DNA of 37,386 nt from positions 1 through 37,386 of the forward strand of contig USLX01000003.1 of assembly GCA_900555665.1 (NCBI GenBank), in the 5' to 3' direction. Both the position numbers and the translations under genes were made by a program. A model generated the notes under the pieces. That model was given only the letters and a program-made list of their open reading frames with translations, made no database searches and had not been told where the DNA came from. Shown here piece by piece: positions 1 to 7,058 of the stretch. The DNA comes from an uncultured Eubacteriales bacterium. Its GTDB lineage: Bacteria; Bacillota; Clostridia; Oscillospirales; Oscillospiraceae. Position 1 is the first letter of the stretch. Each line of letters starts with the position of its first letter.

Positions 1-54
1 TCTATCCCCGCTGCTCTATTGCGGAGCTGCATTTTATCGTTTTTTGACAGTCTC
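1..54 (-). repeat. Dispersed repeat family 1, copy A (partial)
   Basis: These 54 bases match, in reverse complement, positions 15623-15676 with only three differences. The copy is cut by the window edge, so the hairpin half seen in the other copies would lie to the left. It ends directly against the terminator at 55-81, as copy C ends next to its own terminator, so both seem to sit between a gene's 3' end and its terminator. No coding potential is seen. Confidence 0.8.
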
Positions 55-81
55 AGAGCAGGGCGGGAGCCCTGCTCTTTC
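55..81 (+). terminator. Rho-independent terminator of an upstream gene outside the window
   Basis: A perfect 10-bp stem (55-64 with 69-78) closes a GGGA loop and is followed by a short T-rich stretch. It would end plus-strand transcription from a gene left of the window, so the transketolase operon needs its own promoter. Confidence 0.75.
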
Positions 82-163
82 TGTAGAATCGCCCAAAAAC
101 ATGGGTGAAAATTTAGATACTTTGACGGTATTCGAAAAAGCAGGGAGAACTTGCTAAAAATAC

Positions 164-192
164 TGGAAAAAAGGGTAAGTCTGCGGTATAAT
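164..192 (+). promoter_or_regulatory. Sigma-A-type promoter of the transketolase operon
   Basis: A perfect TATAAT (187-192) lies 17 bp after TGGAAA (164-169), which matches the -35 consensus at 4 of 6 positions. It is about 95 bp before the first transketolase start and after the terminator at 55-81. The stretch around it is much more A+T-rich than the genes. Confidence 0.6.
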
Positions 193-287
193 ATAGAGCG
201 AAACAACAGAAACGGACAGCTTATAGACGCGAAATCAACAAAATCACACAATTTTGTCGCCGGCTGTCGAAAAAGAAAGGGATAATC

Positions 288-1130
288 ATGGAACAAAGTA
301 AATGCAGACAGCTGAAGCTTACAGCTGCGAAGGCCAGACTGCTGGCCGTTCAGATGGTTCATGACGCGGCTTCGGGGCATCCGGGCGGGTCGCTGAGTTG
401 CCTGGACGTGCTGACGGATCTCTATGTCAGCCAGATGCACGTCGACCCCAAGAACCCGCACGACCCAGACCGCGACCGGTTTGTGATGTCGAAGGGACAT
501 TGTTCCCCGGCGCTTTATCCGACGCTTGCGCTGCGAGGATTCTTCCCGGTGGAGGAGCTGAAGATGTTCCGCCGCATTGAAGGGCATATGTCCGGACATG
601 TGGAGATGCACCATGTTCCGGGTGTCGACATGTCCACGGGCTCGCTGGGACAGGGCATTTCGGTGGCAGTCGGGATGGCGCTCGCGGGCAAGCAGGCCGG
701 GAAGGGCTATCGTGTCTACGCGATCCTGGGCGACGGCGAGCTGGCCGAGGGCCAGGTTTGGGAGGCGATGATGGCCGCCAACAAGTATCATCTGGACAAT
801 CTCTGTGCCATTGTCGACGTCAACGGACTGCAGATCGACGGTGCGACGAAGGATGTCATGCCGACCGAGCCGCTCGACGCGAAGTTTGCGGCCTTTGGCT
901 GCCACGTCATTCAAATCGACGGGCATGATTTTGATCAGATTGAGGCGGCGTTTGCCGAGGCTGCGGCCACGAAGGGCCAGCCCACGGTGATCCTGGCCAA
1001 GACCGTCAAGGGACGGGGCGTGAGCTTTATGGAAAATAACGCCGGCTGGCACGGCAAGGCGCCGAACGACGAGCAGTTCGCACAGGCGAAGACGGAGCTC
1101 GAGGCAGTCATCAAGGAACTGGAGGGTTAA
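288..1130 (+). CDS. Transketolase, N-terminal (TPP-binding) subunit
   Basis: This is the first half of a split transketolase, 280 residues. Transketolase moves two-carbon ketol units between sugar phosphates in the non-oxidative pentose phosphate pathway, in the cytoplasm. The thiamine diphosphate site is seen as the GDG motif at residues 148-150 followed by the conserved N about 30 residues on (VDVNG, 176-180). The SGHPGG (29-34) and GSLGQG (118-123) motifs of the family are also present. The ATG follows an AAAGAAAGGG ribosome site. Three bases separate it from the C-terminal subunit gene, so the pair is co-transcribed and should form one heteromeric enzyme. Split transketolases of about 280 plus 310 residues are usual in Clostridia. 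Some relatives act in other TPP reactions, but the motif set fits transketolase well. Confidence 0.93.
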   Translation: MEQSKCRQLKLTAAKARLLAVQMVHDAASGHPGGSLSCLDVLTDLYVSQMHVDPKNPHDPDRDRFVMSKGHCSPALYPTLALRGFFPVEELKMFRRIEGHMSGHVEMHHVPGVDMSTGSLGQGISVAVGMALAGKQAGKGYRVYAILGDGELAEGQVWEAMMAANKYHLDNLCAIVDVNGLQIDGATKDVMPTEPLDAKFAAFGCHVIQIDGHDFDQIEAAFAEAAATKGQPTVILAKTVKGRGVSFMENNAGWHGKAPNDEQFAQAKTELEAVIKELEG

Positions 1131-1133
1131 GAC

Positions 1134-2081
1134 ATGGCAGAGAAAATTGCAACCAGAGAAGCCTATGGCAAGGCGCTGGCCGCGCTGGCCGCGGAAGTTC
1201 CCGAGCTGGTCTGCTTCGACGCCGACCTCGCCGGGGCCACGATGACGAAATATTTCAAGGAAGCCTGCCCAGCGCGGTTTTTCGACATGGGTATTGCCGA
1301 ATGCGACATGGTCGGCGTGGCCGCCGGTATGGCGACGTGCGGCTATAAGCCGTTTGTGAACACGTTTGCAATGTTTGCGGCGGGGCGCGCGTGGGAGCAG
1401 GTGCGCAATTCCGTCGCCTATCCGCATCTGAACGTCAAGATTGTCGGCAGTCATGGCGGACTTTCCGTTGGGGAAGACGGCGCGACGCATCAGTGCATCG
1501 AGGATTTTGCGATCATGCGCGCGATTCCCGGGATGCTGGTGCTCTGCCCGTGCGATGGTAACGAGATGCGCGAGGCAGTCAAGGCGCTCATAGACTATGA
1601 GGGACCGGCCTATATGCGGCTGGGGCGGCTGGCGGTCGAGACCGTGACGGACGCGATCCCGGGCTATCAGTTTGAACTCGGCAAGGGCGCGACCCTGCGC
1701 GAGGGCACAGATGTCTCCATCATCGCCACCGGAATGAACGTCCAGATGGCGCTCAAGGCGGCGGAGCTTTTGGCTGCGGAGGGCGTGAGCGCGCGCGTGA
1801 TCGATATGCACACCATCAAGCCGCTCGACACTGAGCTGGTTTTGAAGGCCGCGCAGGAGACCGGCGCGATTGTTACGACCGAGGAGGCCAACGTCCTGGG
1901 CGGACTGGGCGCGGCGGTTGCGGAGTATCTCGGCGAGACCTGCCCGGTGCCGGTGGTGCGCCACGGCGTGAACGATGAATTTGGCCGCAGCGGCAAGGCG
2001 CCGCTCGTCCTCGAGGCCTACGGCATTACGCCGGAGGGGATCGTGGAAAAGGCAAAAAAGGCTTTGGCCATGAAAAAATAA
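1134..2081 (+). CDS. Transketolase, C-terminal (pyrimidine-binding) subunit
   Basis: This is the second half of the split transketolase, 315 residues. It carries the pyrimidine-binding domain with the catalytic glutamate in the GIAE motif (near residue 52), the HGGLSVGEDGATHQ segment typical of transketolases, and the C-terminal transketolase fold ending in the conserved HGVNDEFG-SG pattern. It pairs with the TPP-binding subunit encoded just upstream (three-base gap). The start ATG follows a GGAGG inside the end of the previous gene, so translation is probably coupled. A strong terminator directly follows, so the operon has two genes. DXP synthase is excluded because that enzyme is a single chain of about 620 residues. 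Confidence 0.93.
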   Translation: MAEKIATREAYGKALAALAAEVPELVCFDADLAGATMTKYFKEACPARFFDMGIAECDMVGVAAGMATCGYKPFVNTFAMFAAGRAWEQVRNSVAYPHLNVKIVGSHGGLSVGEDGATHQCIEDFAIMRAIPGMLVLCPCDGNEMREAVKALIDYEGPAYMRLGRLAVETVTDAIPGYQFELGKGATLREGTDVSIIATGMNVQMALKAAELLAAEGVSARVIDMHTIKPLDTELVLKAAQETGAIVTTEEANVLGGLGAAVAEYLGETCPVPVVRHGVNDEFGRSGKAPLVLEAYGITPEGIVEKAKKALAMKK

Positions 2082-2090
2082 GCTTGCGTA

Positions 2091-2127
2091 AAAAATACCC
2101 GGTTTCATTTGAAACCGGGTATTTTTC
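2091..2127 (+). terminator. Terminator after the transketolase operon
   Basis: A 16-bp perfect stem (2091-2106 with 2111-2126) with an ATTT loop has an A-run at its left side and a T-run at its right side. It can stop transcription in either direction but lies just after the transketolase stop codon. Confidence 0.9.
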
Positions 2128-2208
2128 TGCTTTCGACCGAAAGAAAAGTCACGGAAAAAACGCACAAAACGAGAGGGTGAAACGGGCGGAATTTCGGTTT
2201 TTTTGCGC

Positions 2209-2237
2209 TTGTTTTTTCCAGTGGAGCTCATTATAAT
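2209..2237 (+). promoter_or_regulatory. Sigma-A-type promoter of the antiporter gene
   Basis: TATAAT (2232-2237) lies 17 bp after TTGTTT (2209-2214; 3 of 6 consensus). It sits between the preceding terminator and the antiporter start, with a 42-base leader. Confidence 0.6.
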
Positions 2238-2279
2238 GAGAAGTCGTAATTCAGAAAATCAAAGAAGGAACAAGAAGTT

Positions 2280-3578
2280 ATGAGAGTTTTGTTATCACTT
2301 TCCATCGCAATTTTGGCGGGCCTTTTGATGACGCGCGTCTTTAAGCCTCTGAAACTGCCGGCCGTGACGGCGTATCTGATCGCTGGCGTGCTGATCGGGC
2401 CCTACGGGCTGGGGCGGCTGGGGCTGGACGGGATCGGGTTTCCCAGCTATGAAAATGTCGAGCGGCTGTCGCTGGTGTCGGAGGTTGCGCTGGGGTTTAT
2501 CGCGTTTTCCATCGGCAATGAGTTTCGCCTGCCCGCGCTGCGGCAGACCGGGCGGCAGGCTGCGGTGATCGGCGTTTTGCAGGCGCTGGCCGCAACGCTG
2601 CTGGTTGACGCGGCGATGCTGGGCCTTGCGGCGCTGACCGGGGCACTCTCGGCGGCGCAGGCCATCACGCTCGGCGCGATTGCCACGGCGACGGCTCCGG
2701 CCGCGACGCTGATGGTGGTCCGGCAGTATAAAGCGCGCGGTCCGCTGGTCGATCTGCTGCTGCCGATCGTCGCGCTCGACGACGCGGTCGGGCTGGTGGT
2801 GTTTGCGGTGTCGTTTGGCATTGCAAAGGCCATGAACGCGGGGAGCTTTGATCTGGTGTCGATTTTGCTCAATCCGCTGCTGGAGATTGTGGGCTCGCTG
2901 CTTCTGGGTGCGGTGATGGGCTGGCTTCTGGCGCAGCTGGAGAAACTCTTTAACTCCAACACCAACCGACTGAACATGACGATTGCGTTTGTGTTTTTGA
3001 CGGCGGCGCTGGCAATGCAGGAGTTTGAGATCGGGGCGGTGAAGATCGGATTTTCGTCGCTGCTGGTGTGCATGATGCTCGGCACGGTGTTTTGCAATCT
3101 CTGCCCGCTGTCGGAGGAGATTATGGCGAAGGCCGACCGCTGGACCAGCCCGCTGTTTGCTGCGTTTTTTGTCATTTCCGGCGCGGAGCTGGAGCTGTCG
3201 GTGTTTACGCACGGGATGATTGTGCTGATCGGCATGATCTACATTCTGGCGCGGTCGCTGGGCAAGTATCTGGGCGCGCATTACAGCGCAAAGCTGATGA
3301 AGTGCGGCCCAAAGATCTGCAGATATCTCGGCATCACGCTGCTGCCGCAGGCAGGTGTGGCGCTCGGGATGTGCGTCACGGCCAAGGAGCTGGGGGCGGA
3401 GGGCGATTTGATCCGCAACATCACGCTCTTTGCCATCCTGGTCTATGAGCTGGTTGGGCCGCTGCTGACCAAGATGGCCCTGACGGCGGCGGGCGAGATC
3501 CAGCCCATGGCGCCGGAGGTTAAAAACCGGCGGCAGATCAACCTGGAAAAGGCGGAGAAGGCCAGAGAAGACCAATAA
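2280..3578 (+). CDS. Cation/proton antiporter, CPA2 family (KefB/NapA-like)
   Basis: A 432-residue membrane protein, hydrophobic nearly throughout, with about 12 predicted membrane segments and a short charged C-terminal tail. It shows the CPA2 exchanger pattern: a LPAVTAYLIAGVLIGP start, then a paired-aspartate motif ALDDAVGL (DD at 167-168) in the membrane segment that carries the ion site of electrogenic Na+/H+ antiporters. It would exchange Na+ or K+ for protons across the cell membrane. There is no C-terminal TrkA-N or TrkA-C nucleotide-binding domain, so it is shorter than KefB/KefC. The ATG follows GAAGGAA by 9 bases. It is monocistronic, with its own promoter, and followed by a repeat and a terminator. 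Which ion it carries cannot be told from the sequence. Confidence 0.88.
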   Translation: MRVLLSLSIAILAGLLMTRVFKPLKLPAVTAYLIAGVLIGPYGLGRLGLDGIGFPSYENVERLSLVSEVALGFIAFSIGNEFRLPALRQTGRQAAVIGVLQALAATLLVDAAMLGLAALTGALSAAQAITLGAIATATAPAATLMVVRQYKARGPLVDLLLPIVALDDAVGLVVFAVSFGIAKAMNAGSFDLVSILLNPLLEIVGSLLLGAVMGWLLAQLEKLFNSNTNRLNMTIAFVFLTAALAMQEFEIGAVKIGFSSLLVCMMLGTVFCNLCPLSEEIMAKADRWTSPLFAAFFVISGAELELSVFTHGMIVLIGMIYILARSLGKYLGAHYSAKLMKCGPKICRYLGITLLPQAGVALGMCVTAKELGAEGDLIRNITLFAILVYELVGPLLTKMALTAAGEIQPMAPEVKNRRQINLEKAEKAREDQ

Positions 3579-3582
3579 CGTT

Positions 3583-3778
3583 TAAGATTGCCCAAAAATG
3601 ATGAGATGCAGCCCTGCAATTTCGGCCGCAGAGGAGGGCTTAGGCCAACCTTGCTTGCCTTTCGGCGATTCACCGGAAGGGGCAAAGAGCCCACTTTGCG
3701 CTCCATCGAGCAATTTTGAACGTTTTAACGTTCAAAAAACTGAACAGGCAGCGCGTCAAACAGTTTTTTGACACGCTG
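3583..3778 (+). repeat. Dispersed repeat family 1, copy B (diverged, complete)
   Basis: This copy aligns with copy C (15623-15785) over blocks at both ends and the centre, for example GGGGCAAAG, CAGGCAGCG and GACACGCTG. It contains two hairpins: an 11-bp stem at 3714-3724/3727-3737, and an imperfect stem at 3749-3760/3767-3778. Copy C has hairpins at the same places with different bases but intact pairing. Its middle (about 3620-3690) differs most from copy C. Confidence 0.7.
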
Positions 3779-3782
3779 CAGC

Positions 3783-3812
3783 GCCCCGCGCCATTTGGCG
3801 CGGGGCTTTTTT
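3783..3812 (+). terminator. Terminator downstream of the antiporter
   Basis: A perfect 10-bp G+C-rich stem (3783-3792 with 3797-3806), ATTT loop, then six T residues. It is the first good terminator after the antiporter, so the antiporter transcript would include repeat copy B. Confidence 0.88.
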
Positions 3813-3904
3813 GCGGTCTGCTGCGTCATTTTTCCTTGAAATACGTCAGGATTCCCGCGAAAAATTGTCTGGCTCAACGCAAAAATCCCTCGCTGCCGGT
3901 CACA

Positions 3905-4245
3905 TCATGAGTGTTCAGATACACCCCAAGTCAGCACCGCACAATTGCGTCGACGCGCTTCGCCGGATCATTTCCGCCAATTCTTCGGTTTGAAGAGTTT
4001 GCAATATGTCGCAGCCGTGGCATCGAAGACGCCTTACGGACGTGGGCACATACAGGATTCCTGCATGTTTCAAACCTTGACCTGGCGAAAAATCTCTCGC
4101 CGAATCTGCTTGTCGGATTGTGCAGTGCTGGCCTGATATTGAGATCGGGTGCTTGTCCCGCAATCCTTGAATTGTTGGGAGAGCGCACTTATGAACTGGA
4201 AGTGTGCAATTGCGAGCGCGGGGGAGGCGGCGCACCGATAAAGTG
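3905..4245 (-). ncRNA. Candidate structured non-coding RNA (three-way junction)
   Basis: This gene-free stretch has lower G+C than the flanking genes and holds many nested inverted repeats. The core is closed by a long-range helix (3987-3994 with 4069-4076, 8 bp perfect, continued by 3975-3979 with 4083-4087). Inside are a two-part arm (4015-4018 with 4036-4039, and 4019-4024 with 4028-4033) and a 7-bp hairpin (4049-4055 with 4061-4067). Further hairpins are at 4156-4180 and 4183-4207. Two core stems have an A/C mismatch on the plus strand that becomes a G-U pair on the minus strand, which favours a minus-strand transcript; the 4183-4207 hairpin favours the other strand. No clear promoter or terminator on the minus strand was found, and the gene 4251-5039 lies just upstream, so it could also be a 3' UTR. 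I cannot name a family. Confidence 0.4.
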
Positions 4246-4250
4246 CGGCG

Positions 4251-5039
4251 CTATTGCAGCGCGCGATATGCGTCTTCCGGCACGGAGGCTTCGTCGATAG
4301 GTATGAAGGTGCTGTCGAAATTTACCTGGGTGAGCGTGCCGTCATCCCGGGCGCGCAGTTCGCCGAGCAGACCGACGTCCAGCGCGTAGAGGCAGAGTAA
4401 ATCGCCGTCCGCGACAATATAACCGCCGCTCATCTGCTCGCCCGCGGCGTCGGCGGTCTGCCAGGTGGCGTCTGCGCAGATGCGGAGCCAGGTATCCGCG
4501 CCGTCGTAGGCCCAGTAGCCGACGAACGGGGCCACGGCCGCGAGGTCTTCGTCTGTGGCTGCGTATTCGATCACTTCTTCGCCCGGCACGTCATCCTCCG
4601 GGACGTCCTCGTCCAGCGTGTCTTCCCAGTAGACGAAGCCTGCGTCCTCGTCCCAGAACCAGACGAACACGGTCTCCGTGCCATCGTCGTGGACAAAGGT
4701 GGCCGTCAGGTCGCTGTTCCCGTCACCGTTCTGGTCGTCGAACGTGCTGCCCTGATAGGCGCTCTGCGCGTCGTCCAGCTCGATGGGGTAGTTGGCATAG
4801 TCGAAAATGGTCTGCGTGTCATCGTCATAATAGAGATCGAGGCTGTCGCTGTTGACACAAACGAGCACATCGGTCTGCTCGCCGCCGTAGACGAGCGTCC
4901 CGGCGTCCTGCACCCAGCCCCAGGTGCGCCAGTCCGCACCCGCGACATTCTCATCCGGCGCCTCCGGCTCCGCGGCGCTCTGGCAGCCCGCGAGCAGCAA
5001 GCCCGCAAGCGCCAGCAGTGCGATCCAGGTTCGTTTCAT
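4251..5039 (-). CDS. Lipoprotein of unknown function with calcium-loop-like motif
   Basis: A 262-residue predicted lipoprotein. The N-terminus is a signal peptide with lipobox LAGC, the lipidated cysteine being residue 19, so the mature protein would be anchored on the outer face of the cell membrane. Residues 102-110 (DQNGDGNSD) resemble a DxNxDGxxD calcium-binding loop. Residues about 170-250 (starting FVGYWAYDG) resemble residues 166-248 of the neighbouring lipoprotein, so the two share a domain. The sequence is very acidic, with many Asp, Glu, Trp and Tyr. The ATG follows GGAGGG; the gene starts 18 bases after the stop of the larger lipoprotein, in one operon with it. I recognise no named family; a role in sensing or binding at the surface is only a guess. 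Confidence 0.85.
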   Translation of the reverse strand: MKRTWIALLALAGLLLAGCQSAAEPEAPDENVAGADWRTWGWVQDAGTLVYGGEQTDVLVCVNSDSLDLYYDDDTQTIFDYANYPIELDDAQSAYQGSTFDDQNGDGNSDLTATFVHDDGTETVFVWFWDEDAGFVYWEDTLDEDVPEDDVPGEEVIEYAATDEDLAAVAPFVGYWAYDGADTWLRICADATWQTADAAGEQMSGGYIVADGDLLCLYALDVGLLGELRARDDGTLTQVNFDSTFIPIDEASVPEDAYRALQ

Positions 5040-5057
5040 GGCCTCACCCTCCGAAAC

Positions 5058-6656
5058 TCAGTCGAAATAGTCGCCCCAGCCCTCGTCGTCGTAGGCGTAA
5101 TCGTCCCAGCCATCGCCGGGATCGGACCACGGGTCGTAGTCGTCGTAGTAATCCTCTTCATCGGGATCCCAGCCTGCGTCGTTGGCTTCCATATATTCGC
5201 CGGTGTCGTCGTCGATGTAGCCGTCGCTGCCGTAGGAGATGAACTCGTTCTCATAGCCGTTCCAGTACCAGACGTCGCCGTCCTCGTCGTACCAGTAGTA
5301 CGGCGAGCCGTAATCGCCGGGATCGGAACCCTGCGAGGCAGGCTGGGAGGGCACGGCCTTGGGCGCGGTGCTCCAGCCGGCGGTATAGGAGATGGTTTCC
5401 AGCATGTTGTTGCAGATGTCAAAGTAGTTGCGGATGCGGCCTTCGACCGCGATGGTCACCGCGACGAGGGCATAACCCGTCGGGCCGTAGTAGCGGACCT
5501 CGATGCAGCCGCGCACGGGTTGGTTCGGGCCGTCGGCAAAGATGGAGCCGTCGAGCCATAGATAGCCGGTCATGCTGTAGTGGTCGCCGTTGTTCTTGAA
5601 GTTCGAGCCGAAAGATTTGAGCACCTTGTTGCCGTACATGCTGCTAAGCAAACCGTCGAGCATGTGCTTCATATAGGGCTTCGCGACGGCCGCGCCCTGC
5701 GTCATGTAATCGTCGTAGCCGGAGATGGGCTGGAAGGCGATCATGATGTTGGAATAGTAGTCCTCGGTGCCCTCCTCCATGACGGCGTTGAAGCTCAGCG
5801 CGTTGGAGACGCTCGGATGCTCGTGGGCCTCCATCTGGATGGGGTAATTGATTGTAACATTGGGGAAGCCACCGGGGAAGCTGGCCGTCTGGTTCAGCTC
5901 GTCGTCCGGCGTCGGCAGGAGCATGATGTAGTCCCACGCAGAAAGAGCGTTGCCGTTCTCATCGCTCAGCCCGCCGTAGGCCGTCTCGTTGAGGGCGGTG
6001 AAGTAGGAGCCGTCCTCCATGTAGAGCGCAATGTCGTTCTCCTGCACCACGACCTGACCGGGATTGATGCGCTCGCCGTAGAGGTTGATGGCGACCCACT
6101 CATAGTCTTCGCCGATAACGAGATAGAACGGCTGCTCGTCATATTTCCAGCAGCCGACATAGGCCGAGAGGTCGCCGAGGTCGACCGGCTCTTCCGGCTG
6201 CTCGATGACTTCTTCCTCAACATAGCTCAGCTCGTCATAGTCGGCAGGGTCATAGCTGCTTGTGATTTCGATGGGCACGTCGCCCTCCGGCGGCAGGAAC
6301 ACGACGCAGTCGCCGTCTGAGAGCTGGAAGTCCAGCTCGTCGACGTTTGTGTCGTAGAGGATGTAATCCTCTTCCCCGTAGACGAGGATATTCCAGGTGT
6401 CGGGAGTTTCGGACTCTTTGTAGGTGCCGAGGACGGCCAGAACGCTCTCGCCGTCGCCGAGCAGTTCGTCCACATAGTTTTCGCCCCAGTCCGTTTCGGT
6501 TGAGGGCGTGATGCAGACGGACGTGATGCCGTGGCCGCTGCGGTTGACCAGCGTGACGGTGACGGTTGCCTCCTGTTCTCCGCAGGCTGCCAGCAGCAGC
6601 GCGCAAAGCAGCACCAAAATCAGCGCTGCCAGTCGTTTTGCTGTACACTTCATCAT
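5058..6656 (-). CDS. Large lipoprotein of unknown function with acidic aromatic tail
   Basis: A 532-residue predicted lipoprotein with lipobox LAAC (Cys25). Three parts can be seen: residues 30-130, a beta-rich segment beginning TVTVTLVNRSG; residues about 160-250, a domain shared with the downstream lipoprotein (YVGCWKYDEQPFYLVI and following); and residues 260-430, a segment of alternating beta and helix like a substrate-binding or Sortilin-type surface domain, with no match I can name. The last 90 residues (about 445-532) are almost only Asp, Glu, Gly, Tyr and Trp, a low-complexity acidic tail that may bind cations or wall polymers. Two adjacent ATGs (6656 and 6653) both lie at usable distance from AAAGGAG (6664-6670). 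It is the middle gene of the three-gene operon. Function unknown. Confidence 0.87.
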   Translation of the reverse strand: MMKCTAKRLAALILVLLCALLLAACGEQEATVTVTLVNRSGHGITSVCITPSTETDWGENYVDELLGDGESVLAVLGTYKESETPDTWNILVYGEEDYILYDTNVDELDFQLSDGDCVVFLPPEGDVPIEITSSYDPADYDELSYVEEEVIEQPEEPVDLGDLSAYVGCWKYDEQPFYLVIGEDYEWVAINLYGERINPGQVVVQENDIALYMEDGSYFTALNETAYGGLSDENGNALSAWDYIMLLPTPDDELNQTASFPGGFPNVTINYPIQMEAHEHPSVSNALSFNAVMEEGTEDYYSNIMIAFQPISGYDDYMTQGAAVAKPYMKHMLDGLLSSMYGNKVLKSFGSNFKNNGDHYSMTGYLWLDGSIFADGPNQPVRGCIEVRYYGPTGYALVAVTIAVEGRIRNYFDICNNMLETISYTAGWSTAPKAVPSQPASQGSDPGDYGSPYYWYDEDGDVWYWNGYENEFISYGSDGYIDDDTGEYMEANDAGWDPDEEDYYDDYDPWSDPGDGWDDYAYDDEGWGDYFD

Positions 6657-6669
6657 TCATTTTCTCCTT

Positions 6670-6933
6670 TCAAGTTCTCGCGGGCGCGTCTGTCCCGTGC
6701 TCACGCTCGGCCATCGACAGCAGTTCGTCGTGGCTCAGCTCTACATTGCCGAAGCGGACGAAGATGCCGTTGGTCACGGCGCTGTTCCAGACTGCCGGGT
6801 CACCAAGCAGCTGAAAACGGCATTTGTCCAGATAGGGCTTCATGTCCAGGAGCAAACGGCTGCCGGACACGAAATCCACCTGCAGGATATAGTCTGTCAG
6901 CGGAGCGACGGCTGAAATATATCTCCGGTACAC
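6670..6933 (-). CDS. DUF2442-like small protein, GTG start
   Basis: An 87-residue cytoplasmic protein. The segment from VDFVSGSRLLLDM to NGIFVRFGNVELSHDELL fits the DUF2442 pattern: a short beta sheet ending in a hydrophobic-Gly-hydrophobic-Asp-x-Leu motif. DUF2442 proteins are often found beside toxin-antitoxin or phage genes, but no partner toxin is visible here. I chose the GTG at 6931-6933 because a perfect AAAGGAGG (6941-6948) lies seven bases before it; the longer open frame reaching back to 7020 would begin inside the terminator of the upstream gene. The following lipoprotein starts 13 bases after its stop, so it heads the lipoprotein operon. The family assignment is by motif memory and only moderately sure. 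Confidence 0.72.
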   Translation of the reverse strand: MYRRYISAVAPLTDYILQVDFVSGSRLLLDMKPYLDKCRFQLLGDPAVWNSAVTNGIFVRFGNVELSHDELLSMAEREHGTDAPART

Positions 6934-6999
6934 CTCTTCTCCTCCTTTCGCGCGCCTCATGCGGGCGCGGCCTGCGCGGATCGCACGCAGCAGGCCATG

Positions 7000-7036
7000 A
7001 AAAAACCACCGTACCTGCATTGTACGGCGGTTTTTT
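7000..7036 (-). terminator. Terminator of the LuxR-family regulator gene
   Basis: A 15-bp stem (7000-7014 with 7022-7036) flanked by runs of A and T. Its only mismatch on the plus strand (A/C) becomes G-U on the minus strand, so it fits best as the terminator of the gene ending at 7059. It lies 67 bases before the DUF2442-like gene, and no clear promoter follows it, so the next operon may depend partly on read-through. Confidence 0.85.
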
Positions 7037-7058
7037 GACGGATGCTATTAACCAAAGG

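Noticed and set aside
2295..3575. A 426-codon open frame antisense to the antiporter
   Set aside because: It has no membrane or domain pattern, is full of Arg, His and Gln as expected for the reverse of a hydrophobic gene, and lacks a ribosome site. The sense frame is a clear antiporter.
3911..4300. A GTG-started 129-codon frame in the gene-free stretch
   Set aside because: No ribosome site, no family pattern, and it runs antisense into the end of the lipoprotein gene. The same bases form nested hairpins, which a coding role does not explain.
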